From Ciborinia camelliae (Eukaryota > Ascomycota > Leotiomycetes > Helotiales > Sclerotiniaceae), in assembly GCA_025890175.1 (NCBI GenBank), contig JANPYM010000013.1:243821-307820 (forward strand): 64,000 bases of DNA. Direction: 5' to 3'. The notes under the pieces are model-generated. The model worked only from the letters and a program-made list of their open reading frames with translations. It was not told where the DNA came from and searched no databases. This document shows positions 10,466 to 21,704 of the stretch, piece by piece. Every line of letters starts with the position of its first letter. Within the stretch, counting starts at the first letter, position 1. The translations under genes and the position numbers were made by a program.

Positions 10466-13381
10466 ATGTCTATGGACGTTCCACCAGATCAAAATACAGC
10501 TCCGGTCCTCGAATTTCGCTGCCTCTATACAGCTGACGCCCGTCGAAAACAGAAGCGTTGGCAAGATGGGCGACTCAAATATCATACATTCAATAGGCGT
10601 GTTATGGTGTTTGATGATAGATCAAACTTGGTTGGAGATGCCCACTGGCGCGAAAAAGCTCCACTTGACGAAGGGGCCGAGTTGGAGTTGGAAAGAAATG
10701 GAATCTTGGTCGAGGTGTCAGAATTCTTAGAAAGAAAGGACCAAGATCTTACTGAGCTCATTGATAAAAGGGTTAAAGAAAGGGAGGAGCGATTTATCGC
10801 GAGGAACGGGGATTCATCGCCAGCACGATCCGCAGCATCTGTTATTCGGTCGCAAAGCATTGCTGCAGCTCATCTAAAACCGAAACCACTTAACTCTATA
10901 CTTGGAACGCCTTCTGGTCACTATGGAAAGGCTCTAATATCAAATGCATCTCCATTTGAGCAACGGCAGATGCTAAATGCTAGCAATAAGGGCGAAAATG
11001 AAACGCTTAGGCCTGCGAAAAGAAGGAAGGTAAATGAATCTCCTCCAAGCAAAAATGGTTTTGCGCAGAATCTTATGGGGGCTACTTTGTCATTAACGCC
11101 GACACCATCAAGTACTGGGCCTAAACGATTTGAATCTTTGAAACTCAAGTCCATCCAACGATCAGAAAGTAACGATAATAAAGAGAATGGAGGCAACAAT
11201 CAAGATGCTCCCTCGAGCAGGAAACAGGACTTGGTAGTTGATATGGCCAGAGATACAAACTCCTCTAAGAATCGAATACAATCGCGAAAGAGAGACAAGC
11301 CTGAAAAGAGCGGATATGCTAGTAATCTTACAGGGGCATCTCTATCACTCTCTTCTTTCCGCGAAGCTACGCCGAGAAATATACAAAGGAATTCAACCGT
11401 GCAGAAGAACCACCCAAAGACCATTGACTTATCGATGGATACGAGCTCTGACGAAGAAAGTCCTCCGGCTCCAATTCCCAAGCCAAAAGAAGTTATCCGG
11501 AAGAAAAAGAAACCCCGACTCGACTCATCTAAGCAAGTACCGCGGTTATCATCTCCGCCAGTAGAAGTTACAGCAGGACTTAAATCAGCAGTAAATCGTT
11601 CGAGCAAAAGGCAAGAATCTCAAAACTATGTCTCGCCGATGGATCCACCGGAGAGATCTCATTCTTCTTTACGTATTAAATCTCGTCCAAGAAATAGAAT
11701 GTTAATGTTATTGGATCAACCCAGCTCTCGATCACCTCCATTATTAATGGAACAGGACACCAACAGGACGACCAAGTTAGATCCTGGTGTTTTTTCGGCG
11801 AAATCATCTTCCAATTCTCGGTCTTCTCCATTGGCGGTGGAACAGAAGACCACCAAAGCAACCAAATTAGACCCTATCTTGCCTGTAGCGAAATCTTCTT
11901 CGCCTCACGTGCCCCCAATTAGCGACAAAAATGGCAATGATACTGGTAGCGGTGCTGGTAATGATGATGGCAATGATGAGCCACAAATGTCAGCATTCCA
12001 GGACGATTTGAGCCTCAGTGATTTCGGAGTGCTTGCCTCTTCCCCAGCAGACGTTGGCATCAATCATCAAACAATAGACACAATTCTGTCTCGCACTCGA
12101 CCACCCGAGACTCAGAAGGCAATTCCTAACGTCGCATCAGCGTTTTTAGAGCTACAAAATTCAGGACATGAACAACGATGTCGTGTGAGGAATATTGAAG
12201 AGGGATCCAGACAGGCTGAATTTAATCATTTTTCAAGCTTGAGTGAGAAGATTCCTCGGGCGGTTGAGAAGCATGCCCAAGTTCGGGATTTTATTTTGCA
12301 AACTTCACCTAAGCATATTCCAGAAGTGTCAGAACCTACTAAGAAACAAACTAGCAATTATGTTGCCCCGAACGAGAACGCCACCTCGGATCGGGCCTCA
12401 ACAACTAGCAAGGCTTCAGAGGAGCGATCCGAGTCTAATGTGCGGCTCTTATTTGAAGAGGGTGTGACAACAATATCTGACTCGACAGCCAAACCCAATA
12501 CGTCTAATGCAGAGTCTGTTATCACATCAAACCCTGCAAAACAAATAAGCGCTGTGGCAAGGGCTCTTGCTTCTGTGTCATGCCCCCTTCACCATACCTC
12601 GGTACTTCCAAAAGCTCCGGTATGTTCTAACATTGCGGGCAAAACAAATTCCAGCGTTCTAGTACCAAATTCGGTTGCAATAGCCCCAAAATCAGTAATC
12701 AAAAATGGAGAAAATGCTGTTGATAGTACACATGGGGCGGGCTCGAATACTACCGAATCGGATAAGCTTTTAGTAGGCATAACATCCAATGGTTCTACTT
12801 TCAATGCAACTGGTTGCTTCATGGCCAAACTCATGGCAAAGCCAAGTCAGCACCGTGTGGAAGGTCCAGCTATCTCTATCAAGACGAAATCTAGTCTAAT
12901 TGACCAACCCACGACTTTCTTCCCAATCGCACAAGCTGCTTCTTCTAATAATGTCGAAATTAAGCAGTCACCAAGCTCAAACCCAGGCCTTTTCCCTGCC
13001 AAGCAAACAAGAACTGATGAGACCAGTGGATTTATGTCAGCAAATCAAATAGTAGAGAAAGAAACACAAAGTCGTACTTCAGAGGTCTCAAATTCTGGGG
13101 ATCAGGGCCTGTCAAGGCCTAAAATTATCAACCCCGCAACTCGTGGAATGTCAATCCAAAAGACTGCAAAGAGAACCCTGCACGCACTAGCTCCAGCTGT
13201 CAATCATATGGGTCCACCCGCGGCGATCTTTGGAGGCCTCGGAAACGGGAGAAGCACGACTAGCAACACTTCAGCTAAGAGTATTGGGAATTTAGGGGGT
13301 GAAGCAGGCGGTAAAGGTCCGTGGAGCAGAGAATCATTCGATTTGTTTGGATCTTGGAGGCCTCCTGTACAACAGTCGTAA
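10466..13381 (+). CDS. DUF2439 (Mte1/Dbl2/ZGRF1-like) genome-stability protein
   Basis: Single exon, 971 residues, from ATG 10466; the frame is open upstream only through a TTG at 10442. Residues about 14-95 (EFRCLYTADARRKQKRWQDG ... LVGDAHWRE ... ELELERNGILVEV) match the DUF2439 domain at the N-terminus of yeast Mte1, fission yeast Dbl2 and metazoan ZGRF1. These proteins work with FANCM/Mph1-type helicases at D-loops and telomeres. The rest is long, Ser-rich and apparently disordered. It includes a duplicated short motif (NGFAQNLMGATLSL near 197, SGYASNLTGASLSL near 282), an LSDFG patch, and a compact C-terminal motif (WSRESFDLFGSWRPP). No helicase domain is present, so it resembles the fungal, not the animal, architecture. 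The domain call is firm; the pathway role is inferred. Confidence 0.85.
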   Translation: MSMDVPPDQNTAPVLEFRCLYTADARRKQKRWQDGRLKYHTFNRRVMVFDDRSNLVGDAHWREKAPLDEGAELELERNGILVEVSEFLERKDQDLTELIDKRVKEREERFIARNGDSSPARSAASVIRSQSIAAAHLKPKPLNSILGTPSGHYGKALISNASPFEQRQMLNASNKGENETLRPAKRRKVNESPPSKNGFAQNLMGATLSLTPTPSSTGPKRFESLKLKSIQRSESNDNKENGGNNQDAPSSRKQDLVVDMARDTNSSKNRIQSRKRDKPEKSGYASNLTGASLSLSSFREATPRNIQRNSTVQKNHPKTIDLSMDTSSDEESPPAPIPKPKEVIRKKKKPRLDSSKQVPRLSSPPVEVTAGLKSAVNRSSKRQESQNYVSPMDPPERSHSSLRIKSRPRNRMLMLLDQPSSRSPPLLMEQDTNRTTKLDPGVFSAKSSSNSRSSPLAVEQKTTKATKLDPILPVAKSSSPHVPPISDKNGNDTGSGAGNDDGNDEPQMSAFQDDLSLSDFGVLASSPADVGINHQTIDTILSRTRPPETQKAIPNVASAFLELQNSGHEQRCRVRNIEEGSRQAEFNHFSSLSEKIPRAVEKHAQVRDFILQTSPKHIPEVSEPTKKQTSNYVAPNENATSDRASTTSKASEERSESNVRLLFEEGVTTISDSTAKPNTSNAESVITSNPAKQISAVARALASVSCPLHHTSVLPKAPVCSNIAGKTNSSVLVPNSVAIAPKSVIKNGENAVDSTHGAGSNTTESDKLLVGITSNGSTFNATGCFMAKLMAKPSQHRVEGPAISIKTKSSLIDQPTTFFPIAQAASSNNVEIKQSPSSNPGLFPAKQTRTDETSGFMSANQIVEKETQSRTSEVSNSGDQGLSRPKIINPATRGMSIQKTAKRTLHALAPAVNHMGPPAAIFGGLGNGRSTTSNTSAKSIGNLGGEAGGKGPWSRESFDLFGSWRPPVQQS

Positions 13382-14515
13382 ACAAATTCATTATCTATAT
13401 CCCTGATCGCTTGCCCCACCTGACCGTTAAAGGTTCTACCTACCTACCTATAGGTACCTAATGACACTATGGACTTGCCATTATATCATCCTGACGTCAA
13501 ATTTCAATTGCCAAATGGAATGGGCTTCTATGGAGTTGTGAGCTCTTGTTTGCCAGCTGTATTCGAGAAACCGATAACTGTGGAAATTTGCGACAAGCTT
13601 TAAATCTCGTATTATTTGACGGCTTATGCACAAACCCAATATTTGAGGGCGTTGATAGGGCGGACTGCTACGTTTCAGAACTAAACACAGTATTGCTTTG
13701 ATTTCTATTGCCTAGATTATTCATTGCTTCGCCACAAAAATATGTCGTCGCCGCCCTTTTAGCTGAGCAATATCGTGATGCTCGCCCAATATACTTACCC
13801 AAGTGGAGGAATTGCCTCTCTAACCTTAACTGTTCGTCATCGCCGCTTTACAGCGTTGCATCAGATTGTGTTCTGAATATACCAGAATAAAGTCGCTTGT
13901 CACGAAATATCAATAATACTCTCGCCCCGAAACAGTACAACAGTTACCAGCCACCCTTCCAAAATGTTTCTTATCTCCACTCCGATTTCGCTAATAATCG
14001 GATGGATTGCACCGCCTCTGAAGAAGCTTCCTCGACATCTTGGTTCATTGTTAGGTTTCCAAGCATCAACATCATTTAGATAATTCGTGACGATGTTGTT
14101 ATGTTCAACTTTCAATAGATCACTTTTTCAACAACTAGCGTGCACGTTGAAAAGGCAACTGTTGAGCTCACCGAAATCCTTGCCCACCAGTGTATGGTTC
14201 GTTTAACCTTTGACCGTGTAGCCTCGTTTTGGAGGGTATATATAAGAAAGAGATCAGGCCCTGGCGGCTTATTTTTAATAAAAGTTGAGTCAACAATTTT
14301 TGGTTGCGAACTATCTCATATTATTACGTTCAATTATCAGATATCTGTTCGATTATATACAGTTTCCAACAGAAGAAATATCCGTTTGGTTCTTTCTGTC
14401 TGGCGACCAGCTTATATCTTTTAGGCTTCAGCCTCACTTGAAACTCGATATCCACCACTCACTCATCCAGAGACGCAACCAACTGTTAAAAGCATTTGCC
14501 TCGGATTAGGCCAAA
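13382..14515. other. Intergenic, no gene seen
   Basis: Upstream space of the gene at 14516. A good TATA-like string (gtatatataag) lies near 14229, about 290 bp before the start codon. The short frames (for example 14140-14424) look random. No RNA gene or clear repeat. Confidence 0.45.
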
Positions 14516-16487
14516 ATGAATCGACATCCTGGAGGACCATTACAAGATTTATATCTGCGGCCACCTTCGAGTAGGCCACGACCTCGACAAAATTTGCCCA
14601 TAACCACTCCTACCCCCTCGTTGTCACGACAGACATCATCGCCCTCTTCATCACAGCCTTCTATCAATGCCGAAAAGAAACCCATTCCTCCAAAGAAACT
14701 TCAACATGCTTCGAAGCTATATAGTGAATTCCGGATGAAGGAAGGATTAGCACTACGCTCCCCAGACCCAAACGCAACATCTCCCAATAGTATCGGATCA
14801 TACGATATTCTCAGTCCACCTGGAGCTCTCACAAATGGCTCTCGGTCATCTATAGGCAAGAATACACCGTCCTTCGATGCAGTCTCGGAATTTTCGTCTG
14901 TAATGTCATTCGGTACCGGTAGTCAATCTTCGACGAAATCTGGGCCCAAAAACCAGGCATTTTCTTACAAAGGCAACGCAGTAACACAACGGACTAGGAG
15001 GAAGTTCGACCCTGTATCAAGAGCCAAAACAGCTTTGATTCGATATATAGGGGCTTGCCAAAATTGCAAAGATCGCAATGTCCCAGTATGTGGTCGAGCC
15101 TATTATCGTCAATACTTAGCCTAACCACCATTTTCTTAGTGTCCTCTAGAACATCACGATATCGAAAGCCTCGATCATGCGTACCGATTAAGATCAATTA
15201 AACAAGAAGTCGACTCACAGTACCACAACCCAAAATCTCCCATACACGAATCAGAAATTGAAAACACTCTTTCCGGGCAAGCTACACCGATTTCTTCGCA
15301 CGGTCAACATGAAGAACTGCGGGGTATTGGAGGGGGTTTTGGAGTCTCCCCTGAAGGACCCATCGATAGCGAATTGATGATCTTCTCACCTGGCGCATCC
15401 GATTTGGAATTTAACCCCGCCCAAAACATATACGGCTTCTCTTCCCGTATAAGTCTCGAAGCTCGTGTCGCAACTCATTATTCTTCCTGTCAAAATGGTG
15501 GTCAGTTTCCTCTTGGTGTCTGGAAGGATCCATCATACAAATGCTACTTTCTTGACGGAGAGTGTTCACAATCCTTCGCTGATGCAGGAGCTCTACAAAC
15601 ACACTTTGAGATTGAACACTTTGAATTCACTCGTATCAATCCATGCTTTCGATGGATTTGTACTCAGTGCTGGTGTGTGAATGGTCATCATGCTCATAGT
15701 TGTGATAGTTGTGGTGGGATGGTCGAAGTGTTCATTTGTGGAAACTTTATCCGTATCCCATCATATCCACCCGAACCGCCAAGTAGACAACCTTATTATT
15801 ATACTGAATCAAATACGCCGGCAGTTTATTCAGATCCATCTTATTCCAGCTCGGATTTCGAACAAGGTCTTGGCTTCAACGTCAATGAGGCTCAAAACTT
15901 CGACAATAACGTCAACATCAATCTTTATGGCAATGGTAGTAATATGTACCCGAGTCCTAACCGGTTTTCAGGGGGGTTCGATGCATATACTTATGATTCC
16001 ACACAGCCAGGAGGGAATCGATACAACGGATATGCATGGACATTGACTCAAGGAGCAAACAAGGCTGCTGCAATTCCTATACGCTATTGTGTAATGAAGT
16101 TTAGACGAGCCTCAGAGCATCAGAAGATATTGATATCTATATTACTATTCTTTGTACTTATCATTACTGGCCTTCAACTCTACCATTGGATCGCATCTAC
16201 CATCATCTCGAAAATCGATCAATTTCTACCAAGCATTCCAACTCTGGGATTCATGGGATTTCTTGTATCTTTTGTTACAAGTTGGGCTGCGAGACATATT
16301 CATTCTATTCACAAAGCGAAAAGATGTAAAATGGTAAGTTTTAATGATTATTCCCTTTGGCTTAAGAGAAGGGCTCTGACGATGGTCGTGGTGCTTGTAG
16401 CGTCGATGCCCTCTTCATGCCTTTACTCCACTGGCAGATCAATACGGACAAAGGTTACCACCTGTGTTGATGCATGCGCGAGTTTGA
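14516..16487 (+). CDS. Cys/His-rich two-TM membrane protein, unknown function
   Basis: Exons 14516-15085, 15140-16333, 16401-16487 (GTATGT...TTAG; GTAAGT...GTAG), 616 residues. Residues 1-165 are Ser/Pro-rich. A basic patch leads into a CxxC...C motif split by intron 1 (GACQNCKDRNVP then CPLEHHD). A second metal-site-like region follows: a C2H2-like stretch (YKCYFLDGECSQSF...LQTHFEIEH), then CTQCWC and CDSCGG. An Asn/Tyr/Ser-rich linker precedes two hydrophobic segments near residues 519-541 (LISILLFFVLIITGLQLYHW) and 550-575. The short last exon ends RRCPLHAF...LMHARV. Without the last intron the frame gives an unrelated tail. I infer a fungal-specific membrane-anchored zinc-finger-like protein, with no assigned function. 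Confidence 0.75.
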
Positions 16488-17519
16488 TGAGCTTTGAATT
16501 ACGCCCCAGAATGACTCTCACGCCCTCAACGCATAATAATTTTTACTCCTTATGAGTAACAGTCCTTACGAGTAACAGTCCTCACGATTAATGATCCGTT
16601 CATCAACTACGTACACACACGCTCTTATGTCTCCTTTTTACGTAACGACTTTCTTATGTTCAATAATCTTGGGTTCAGCATGGGATAGAAGGGGTGTACC
16701 TGACCTTTTCCTCCTATCTCTTTCCTATTGCATTGGTTGGCTTGAACGTATTGGCTCAAAACATCTATGTAAAATTTATCCACACTTACTTCCCCTCTCT
16801 TCATTTCTTCTTGCTCTTGTCAATGGAAGGGAATTGATATGGTTGCCTACTACCACTGGAATATGAATACAGAAGGAAAAGGGGGTTTCTTTTTTGCTTT
16901 TTCTACCAAGGAGTATAAAACAAAACGGAAAATGAACAGATATAAATACAGAAAACTATGCCAGCGAATTTATACTGTTGATCTTCTACTCGATTCATTT
17001 TTATCTTTGCCGTGCCTAACATCTATTTGTTTGTGTTTCATTCGCCGGCTATAAAGTCAGCAGGTTTTTGATTCGATTTACATTTACACAATGGCTATTT
17101 CCAATCTTACTCCGCCGAATCGGGCATCAAACCTAGCACCTGCAACCTTATTCCCCTCTCTTCAGCTCAAGATGAATTTTCACTGCAACTTGATTGCTTG
17201 CTTAGAAATACAAGCAAGCTCTGTGTAATTCGTGATTACCAACACCGAATGGATGCCTTGTAGTCCGGGCGGTGAGGGAGCTGATTACAAATTCAATGGT
17301 TTCGTCCCGGTACAGGAAATCATTCCACTTTTGGATATATAAAGTGGAAGGAAGGACTCTTCTAATTTGACCTCACCTTCAACAACAAACAACTTTATCT
17401 AAACATTTAACATTTGGTATTTTTCACTTCTCTCTTCTCTACGAATGATCTCATTTTAATCTTCAGAACAACAGGGTTACAGAACACTCTCTACAAATAT
17501 ATACATACACATCTCCAAA
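16488..17519. other. Intergenic, no gene seen
   Basis: Upstream space of the DUF1993 gene. A TATA-like string (ggatatataaag) lies near 17333, about 180 bp before the start codon. A 45-codon frame from ATG 17091 is open but has no recognisable features; I do not call it. Confidence 0.45.
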
Positions 17520-18481
17520 ATGTCTCTCTCACTCTACGACGTCTCGGTTCCCCCATTCATCAAACAGTTAAAGTCGTTACAAAGTCAGTCTTATCCATCC
17601 CATCTCATCTGTCGCCCACCTCTTAACTAGCAATCATTAACACGATCCATCTCATAGAAATCCTCGCCATAGGTCAAGAACATGTGAAGAACGATGAATC
17701 GAAATTGATTCATGCAAAATTGATTGATGACATGGGAGATTTGATTTTCCAGATTCAACGTGTGTCTGATACGGCTAAGGGATTGGCGGTTAGAGTTGGT
17801 GGTGCGGAAAATGTCGTCTTGGAAGATAATGAGACGGATGTGAGTTTGGGTTTTTCGTTTTCTACTTATGTATAGAAAGAAGATGGCTCATCAAGTGATG
17901 GATGTATCTTTGGCAGTTAAGGATAGTATTGGGAGAAGTAGATCAGGGGGGTTCAATTTCAATGGGTATGAAAAGCTTCAGGAAAGAAGTGCTCGAGTGA
18001 GCACATATCCTACAATCATCATCCGACATATATTCTTGCTTCTTTTCCTAGTCTCTTCTTCTCCCCATCTACCGTACCCACCAGTCCTCCCAAATACAGA
18101 AGATCATCATATTAACTATAGCTGCAGTTCGCTGGCCTCTACTCTCGCATCACGCGCACAATCGAGATACTCGAAGCTCTTCCCTCGACCTGTACAGACG
18201 GCAAAGATAGCATCGAGATAGTCATGAAGATTGGAAGCGGCGACTTGAAATTCACTGCAAAGGATTATGTTGTCAATTATGCGATTCCGAACTTTTTTTT
18301 CCATGTCGTTACTGCTTATGATATTTTGAGGTATGTTTTGATGTTTCTTTTTGAGGGGGAGAGAGGGCGGCCGGAGTTTCATCACCCTCAAAAGATGGAT
18401 GGAAAGAAATGCTAACGCGGATAATGGTATAGAAAGGAAGGCGTACCCGTTGGAAAAAAGAACTACCTTGGAAGAACTTAA
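17520..18481 (+). CDS. DUF1993 family protein
   Basis: Exons 17520-17583, 17658-17839, 18128-18330, 18433-18481; 165 residues. It begins MSLSLYDVSVPPFIKQLKSL, continues with LIHAKLIDDMGDLIFQIQRV and AKGLAVRVGG, and ends DLKFTAKDYVVNYAIPNFFF...GVPVGKKNYLG. This is the full layout of the small helical fungal/bacterial DUF1993 family, which is structurally DinB-like with no established reaction. Phases agree at all joins (1, 0, 2). The 288-bp third gap is unusually long for this locus and contains splice-like signals and an open stretch with no counterpart in the family, so an extra or alternative exon there cannot be excluded. Confidence 0.8.
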
Positions 18482-18860
18482 GCGAAGATGCTATGAAGGG
18501 GCGAGGAAACGGGAGATATTATCATCATGATAGATCTCGCCAACAGTCTAAATTCTAGCCCTATTAGCTAATCAAAAATTCCATGTTAACCTCTTCATTT
18601 CGATTTTTTCAATTAAGCCAAGCTATACTCTTGATGGTGTTATATAGTATGATTAATTATATTTATTATTCAACCCCATTACCCAGTATACAAGTGTCAA
18701 GTGTCAAGTGTCAAGTCACCGGAAGAAATTTCAGATATTTGATTAATTAACGAAATACCGCAACAAGTTAGGGCTTAGAGAAAATACTAGAGTTACCTAG
18801 GTACCTAGTTTGTCACTAAGACTAGTACTCTTGACGCTAAACAAAGTACCGAGCCAGAGT

Positions 18861-19495
18861 CTACTTAGCTCAACACGACTAGAAGTCCTAGTATACATCC
18901 GCACAATATGTTTCTTGCGCTCGCGACTCTATTAGTTCATTCTGTGTGATTACGTTAAATTCAAGATTCTTCAGATATGCAACATATGGATATTGAAAAT
19001 CTGGATTGAGATCTAGATTGACTTAAAAAGATTTAGTAGTCATGATTCCTGAGCTCTAGCTCTTCTAGCTTAATACTACTAGAAGTCCCTGGTGTATGTC
19101 CCTAAAGTATATTTTTGCGCTCGCGACTCTATTGGTTCATTCAGTGTGATTACGTTAAATTCAAGATTCATCAGATATGCAACAAATGGATATTAAGGAT
19201 CTGGATTGAGATCTAAATTGACCTAAAAATATTTAGTAGTAACAAGTCCCAAACTTTAACTCTAGTTCTAGTTCTAGTTCTCGTTCTAGTTCTCGCTTAT
19301 TCCCAATGGATATCTAGTGCACACTCCTAGAGGATCTTTCCCACGCTTGCCATTCATTGGCTCCTTGAAAAGCTACATATATGCGCTCGCGATTCCATTG
19401 GTTCATTTAATATGATTACGTCAAATTCAAGATTCTTCAGATATGCAACAAATGGGGATGGAGGATCTAGATCGACCTCGATTTATTGGGATTTG
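18861..19495. repeat. Degenerate tandem repeat, about 200-bp unit, 3 copies
   Basis: The core gcgctcgcga, followed by an attggttcatt-like string, a gattacg(t)taaattcaaga string, and cagatatgcaac with a ggatctagat-like end, occurs with cores at 18917, 19117 and 19383. The first two units also share the upstream string actagaagtcc. Spacing is 200 and then 266 bp, the extra length being a ttctag-rich patch. Confidence 0.75.
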
Positions 19496-20585
19496 TGGAC
19501 TCGGACACTAGTACCAGGGGAGCTGGCCATAATTTCATTGGAGATGGATTAGTTTGAAGTTAAATTGGTGGTATTCATAGGCTGTATGTTTAGAACCACA
19601 TTCCCATTCTTCCCAACCTTTTTTTTTGGTGATGTTATGTGATGTCGTGTGGTTACTTTTCGGTTCTTACTGTAAAATGTGTGCCCTTTCATTCTAATGT
19701 AGTATGCTGTTATGCTCTTCTGATCGTGATTACAGCATAATAGTAGCCCTTTTACATAACACGTTCTTGCTACAGTGATATACCGGTATCCATCCCTACC
19801 ATGACATGAAATACCATGAAATATCCCGTGCTTTCCCATAAACTACACTACCCTCGTCATATTACACTGTCCCCATATCCACCGACAGACCCTCTCATAG
19901 TATATTTTGTTTTCAATATGGTAGAGAAATGATAGTCCATGGGCCTATGAACGGGTTTATTGATGGTGGAATTTTATTCATATGTATCTAGTAAACATAA
20001 CCCCTAAGCTTGGAGAAGGGGAAAAATATCAGGAAAGTACTAGCGAGCAGTCGGAAATTTATCTCTTCTCAATGCTCCAAGGCCAGCGAAACCGTTTTTC
20101 TCGGATGTATATTACATCTGTTTCCCTCTTCATATGTCTCATTTTCATTTTCGTATCACGTATGTTACAAATCAAGCTCTTCGTTTATGAGAGCCAAGTG
20201 TTCGAGAACTTTTGGAAATAACAAAGTGGCTTGAACTTGCGAACAGTCATGGAAATTCCATCATTGACTTTCAGGTCGTGCAAGTTAAAGTTGGATATTC
20301 GGCTTGAATGGCCGAGTTTGGAGTTGAATGTAGGAGTAGTGAGGTGTGTAGAAGTCAAATAATGATGTAATAGTAACGTTTGAGTCAAACGGGTGGTAGA
20401 AGCAGGTAGAATCAACAACGTGTTAGTTTGATTCCATGAATCACGGAGTAGATGCCTGGAGCTGGTGATTACTCACAGGATGGGTATTCTGGCATGGATA
20501 GCCAGCTCTCAAGGACTGTGAAACCATGCCAACTGATGCATAAAAAGGATCACTTCCCCCCCCAAACTCCAACTTTTCCTTTCAC

Positions 20586-20680
20586 ATCTTCAACATCAAG
20601 ACCACATCTTCAACATCAAGACCACATTTTCAACATCAAGACCACATCTTCAACATCAAGACCACATCTTCAACATCACC
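20586..20680 (+). repeat. 20-bp minisatellite (ttcaacatcaagaccacatc)
   Basis: About 4.5 near-perfect copies, followed to about 20830 by looser cat/atcac-rich derivatives. It lies in the presumed leader of the gene at 20865. Confidence 0.9.
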
Positions 20681-20864
20681 AGTACCATACCATCATCGAT
20701 ACCACATCTTCATCATCAATACCGCATCTTCATCACCAACACCACACCTCCATCAACACCACATCTTCAACATCATACCACATCTTCCTCAACAATAATC
20801 ATCATCGATACTACTTCGTCATCAATACCACATATTCATCAAAGAAATCCAATACACCGCCATC

Positions 20865-21704
20865 ATGTCTGACTCTTTCAAACCGGAACCAAACCGTTAC
20901 CAAGAAATCGAGTATGACAATGTTCTCCCACTATATAGATTCATATCAACTAACGTATTCATTACCAGTGACGCAGAGCACCAAAGAATCCACGACTTCC
21001 TCAATGAATACATTGTAGTATACCCCCAGTATCTCCCCGACCAGAACACACGAAGCATGCCTGAAGAAAAGGCCGAATACGTCCGTAATTGGGTCACAAG
21101 AGATGGGTCTCACACAATGTGTCTCTGTGAGGAAGGACAAAGCTTGATGCCTTCTTTTCAACCACCAAATGAAATCGGCTATGACCCACCTTGGGTCTGC
21201 GATGCTACGCAAGACATTCTATCCACATGCCATGAGAAAGAAATCGACGTTATATGCTGTCTTGCGGATAAATTTACCTTGAGCAGACAGCCCCGAGTGT
21301 GGAGTGTGATGCAAAGTTTGATAGCGCAAATGTATGCGCTTCATGTTAAATCGGGAGAAAAGCGTACGCCTCGTAGCCTCGTCGCCGCCGAGAATCTTAA
21401 AGTCCCACAAGCGAAAGAAGGAATGCAAATTATCCTCGACTTCTTGGCTTTGCGAAAAGACAAATGTGTTATCATTATGGATGACTTTTCCTTGCTGAGA
21501 AATATTATCGAGCCATACAAGGCTGGGGCTCGAAAAATTTGGGAATTTCTTTTCGGACTTCTACAACATCCAGAAGCCCCCGTGAAATTATTCATAAAAT
21601 CTGTAGAAACTTGGGCAGAAGTCAGTCAGGAGGGGATTAAACAATTCACATATGATGTTCGTTGGGAGGGTGAGGTACAGACTCTGGGACCTCCGAGGCT
21701 TTAA
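20865..21704 (+). CDS. STAND/NACHT-like NTPase-core protein lacking Walker A, copy A
   Basis: Starts at ATG 20865 (ccatcATGTC context, shared with copy B). The frame is open without splicing (279 residues), but 20912-20968 is a 57-bp GTATGA...CTAAC...ACCAG segment at exactly the position and phase of the copy B intron. The spliced form (exons 20865-20911 and 20969-21704) has 260 residues. Downstream, in order: a helical segment, VCDATQDIL, DVICCLADKF with SLIAQMYALHVKSG, a Walker-B-like CVIIMDDFS (about 182-189 spliced), and VKLFIKS. This order resembles fungal NACHT/STAND cores, but no GxxxxGK[ST] loop is present. The C-terminus ends inside a minisatellite; the stop matching copy B's lies at 21988. 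The STAND relationship is inference; the paralogy with copy B is seen. Confidence 0.65.
   Translation: MSDSFKPEPNRYQEIEYDNVLPLYRFISTNVFITSDAEHQRIHDFLNEYIVVYPQYLPDQNTRSMPEEKAEYVRNWVTRDGSHTMCLCEEGQSLMPSFQPPNEIGYDPPWVCDATQDILSTCHEKEIDVICCLADKFTLSRQPRVWSVMQSLIAQMYALHVKSGEKRTPRSLVAAENLKVPQAKEGMQIILDFLALRKDKCVIIMDDFSLLRNIIEPYKAGARKIWEFLFGLLQHPEAPVKLFIKSVETWAEVSQEGIKQFTYDVRWEGEVQTLGPPRL

Larger units (their letters stand above)
18482..20864. other. Repeat-bearing intergenic region
   Basis: About 2.4 kb without a convincing gene. It holds a triplet of caagtgt at about 18690, the roughly 200-bp repeat at 18861-19495, a gttcta/gttctc patch near 19260-19300, and the 20-bp minisatellite at 20586-20680 just upstream of the first STAND-like gene. 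The 188-codon frame at 20452-21018 is a translation of the minisatellite and overlaps the next gene in another frame. Confidence 0.6.

Noticed and set aside
20452..21018. Plus-strand 188-codon frame (HLQHQD-type repeats)
   Set aside because: Reads the 20-bp minisatellite and overlaps the start of the STAND-like gene in another frame.
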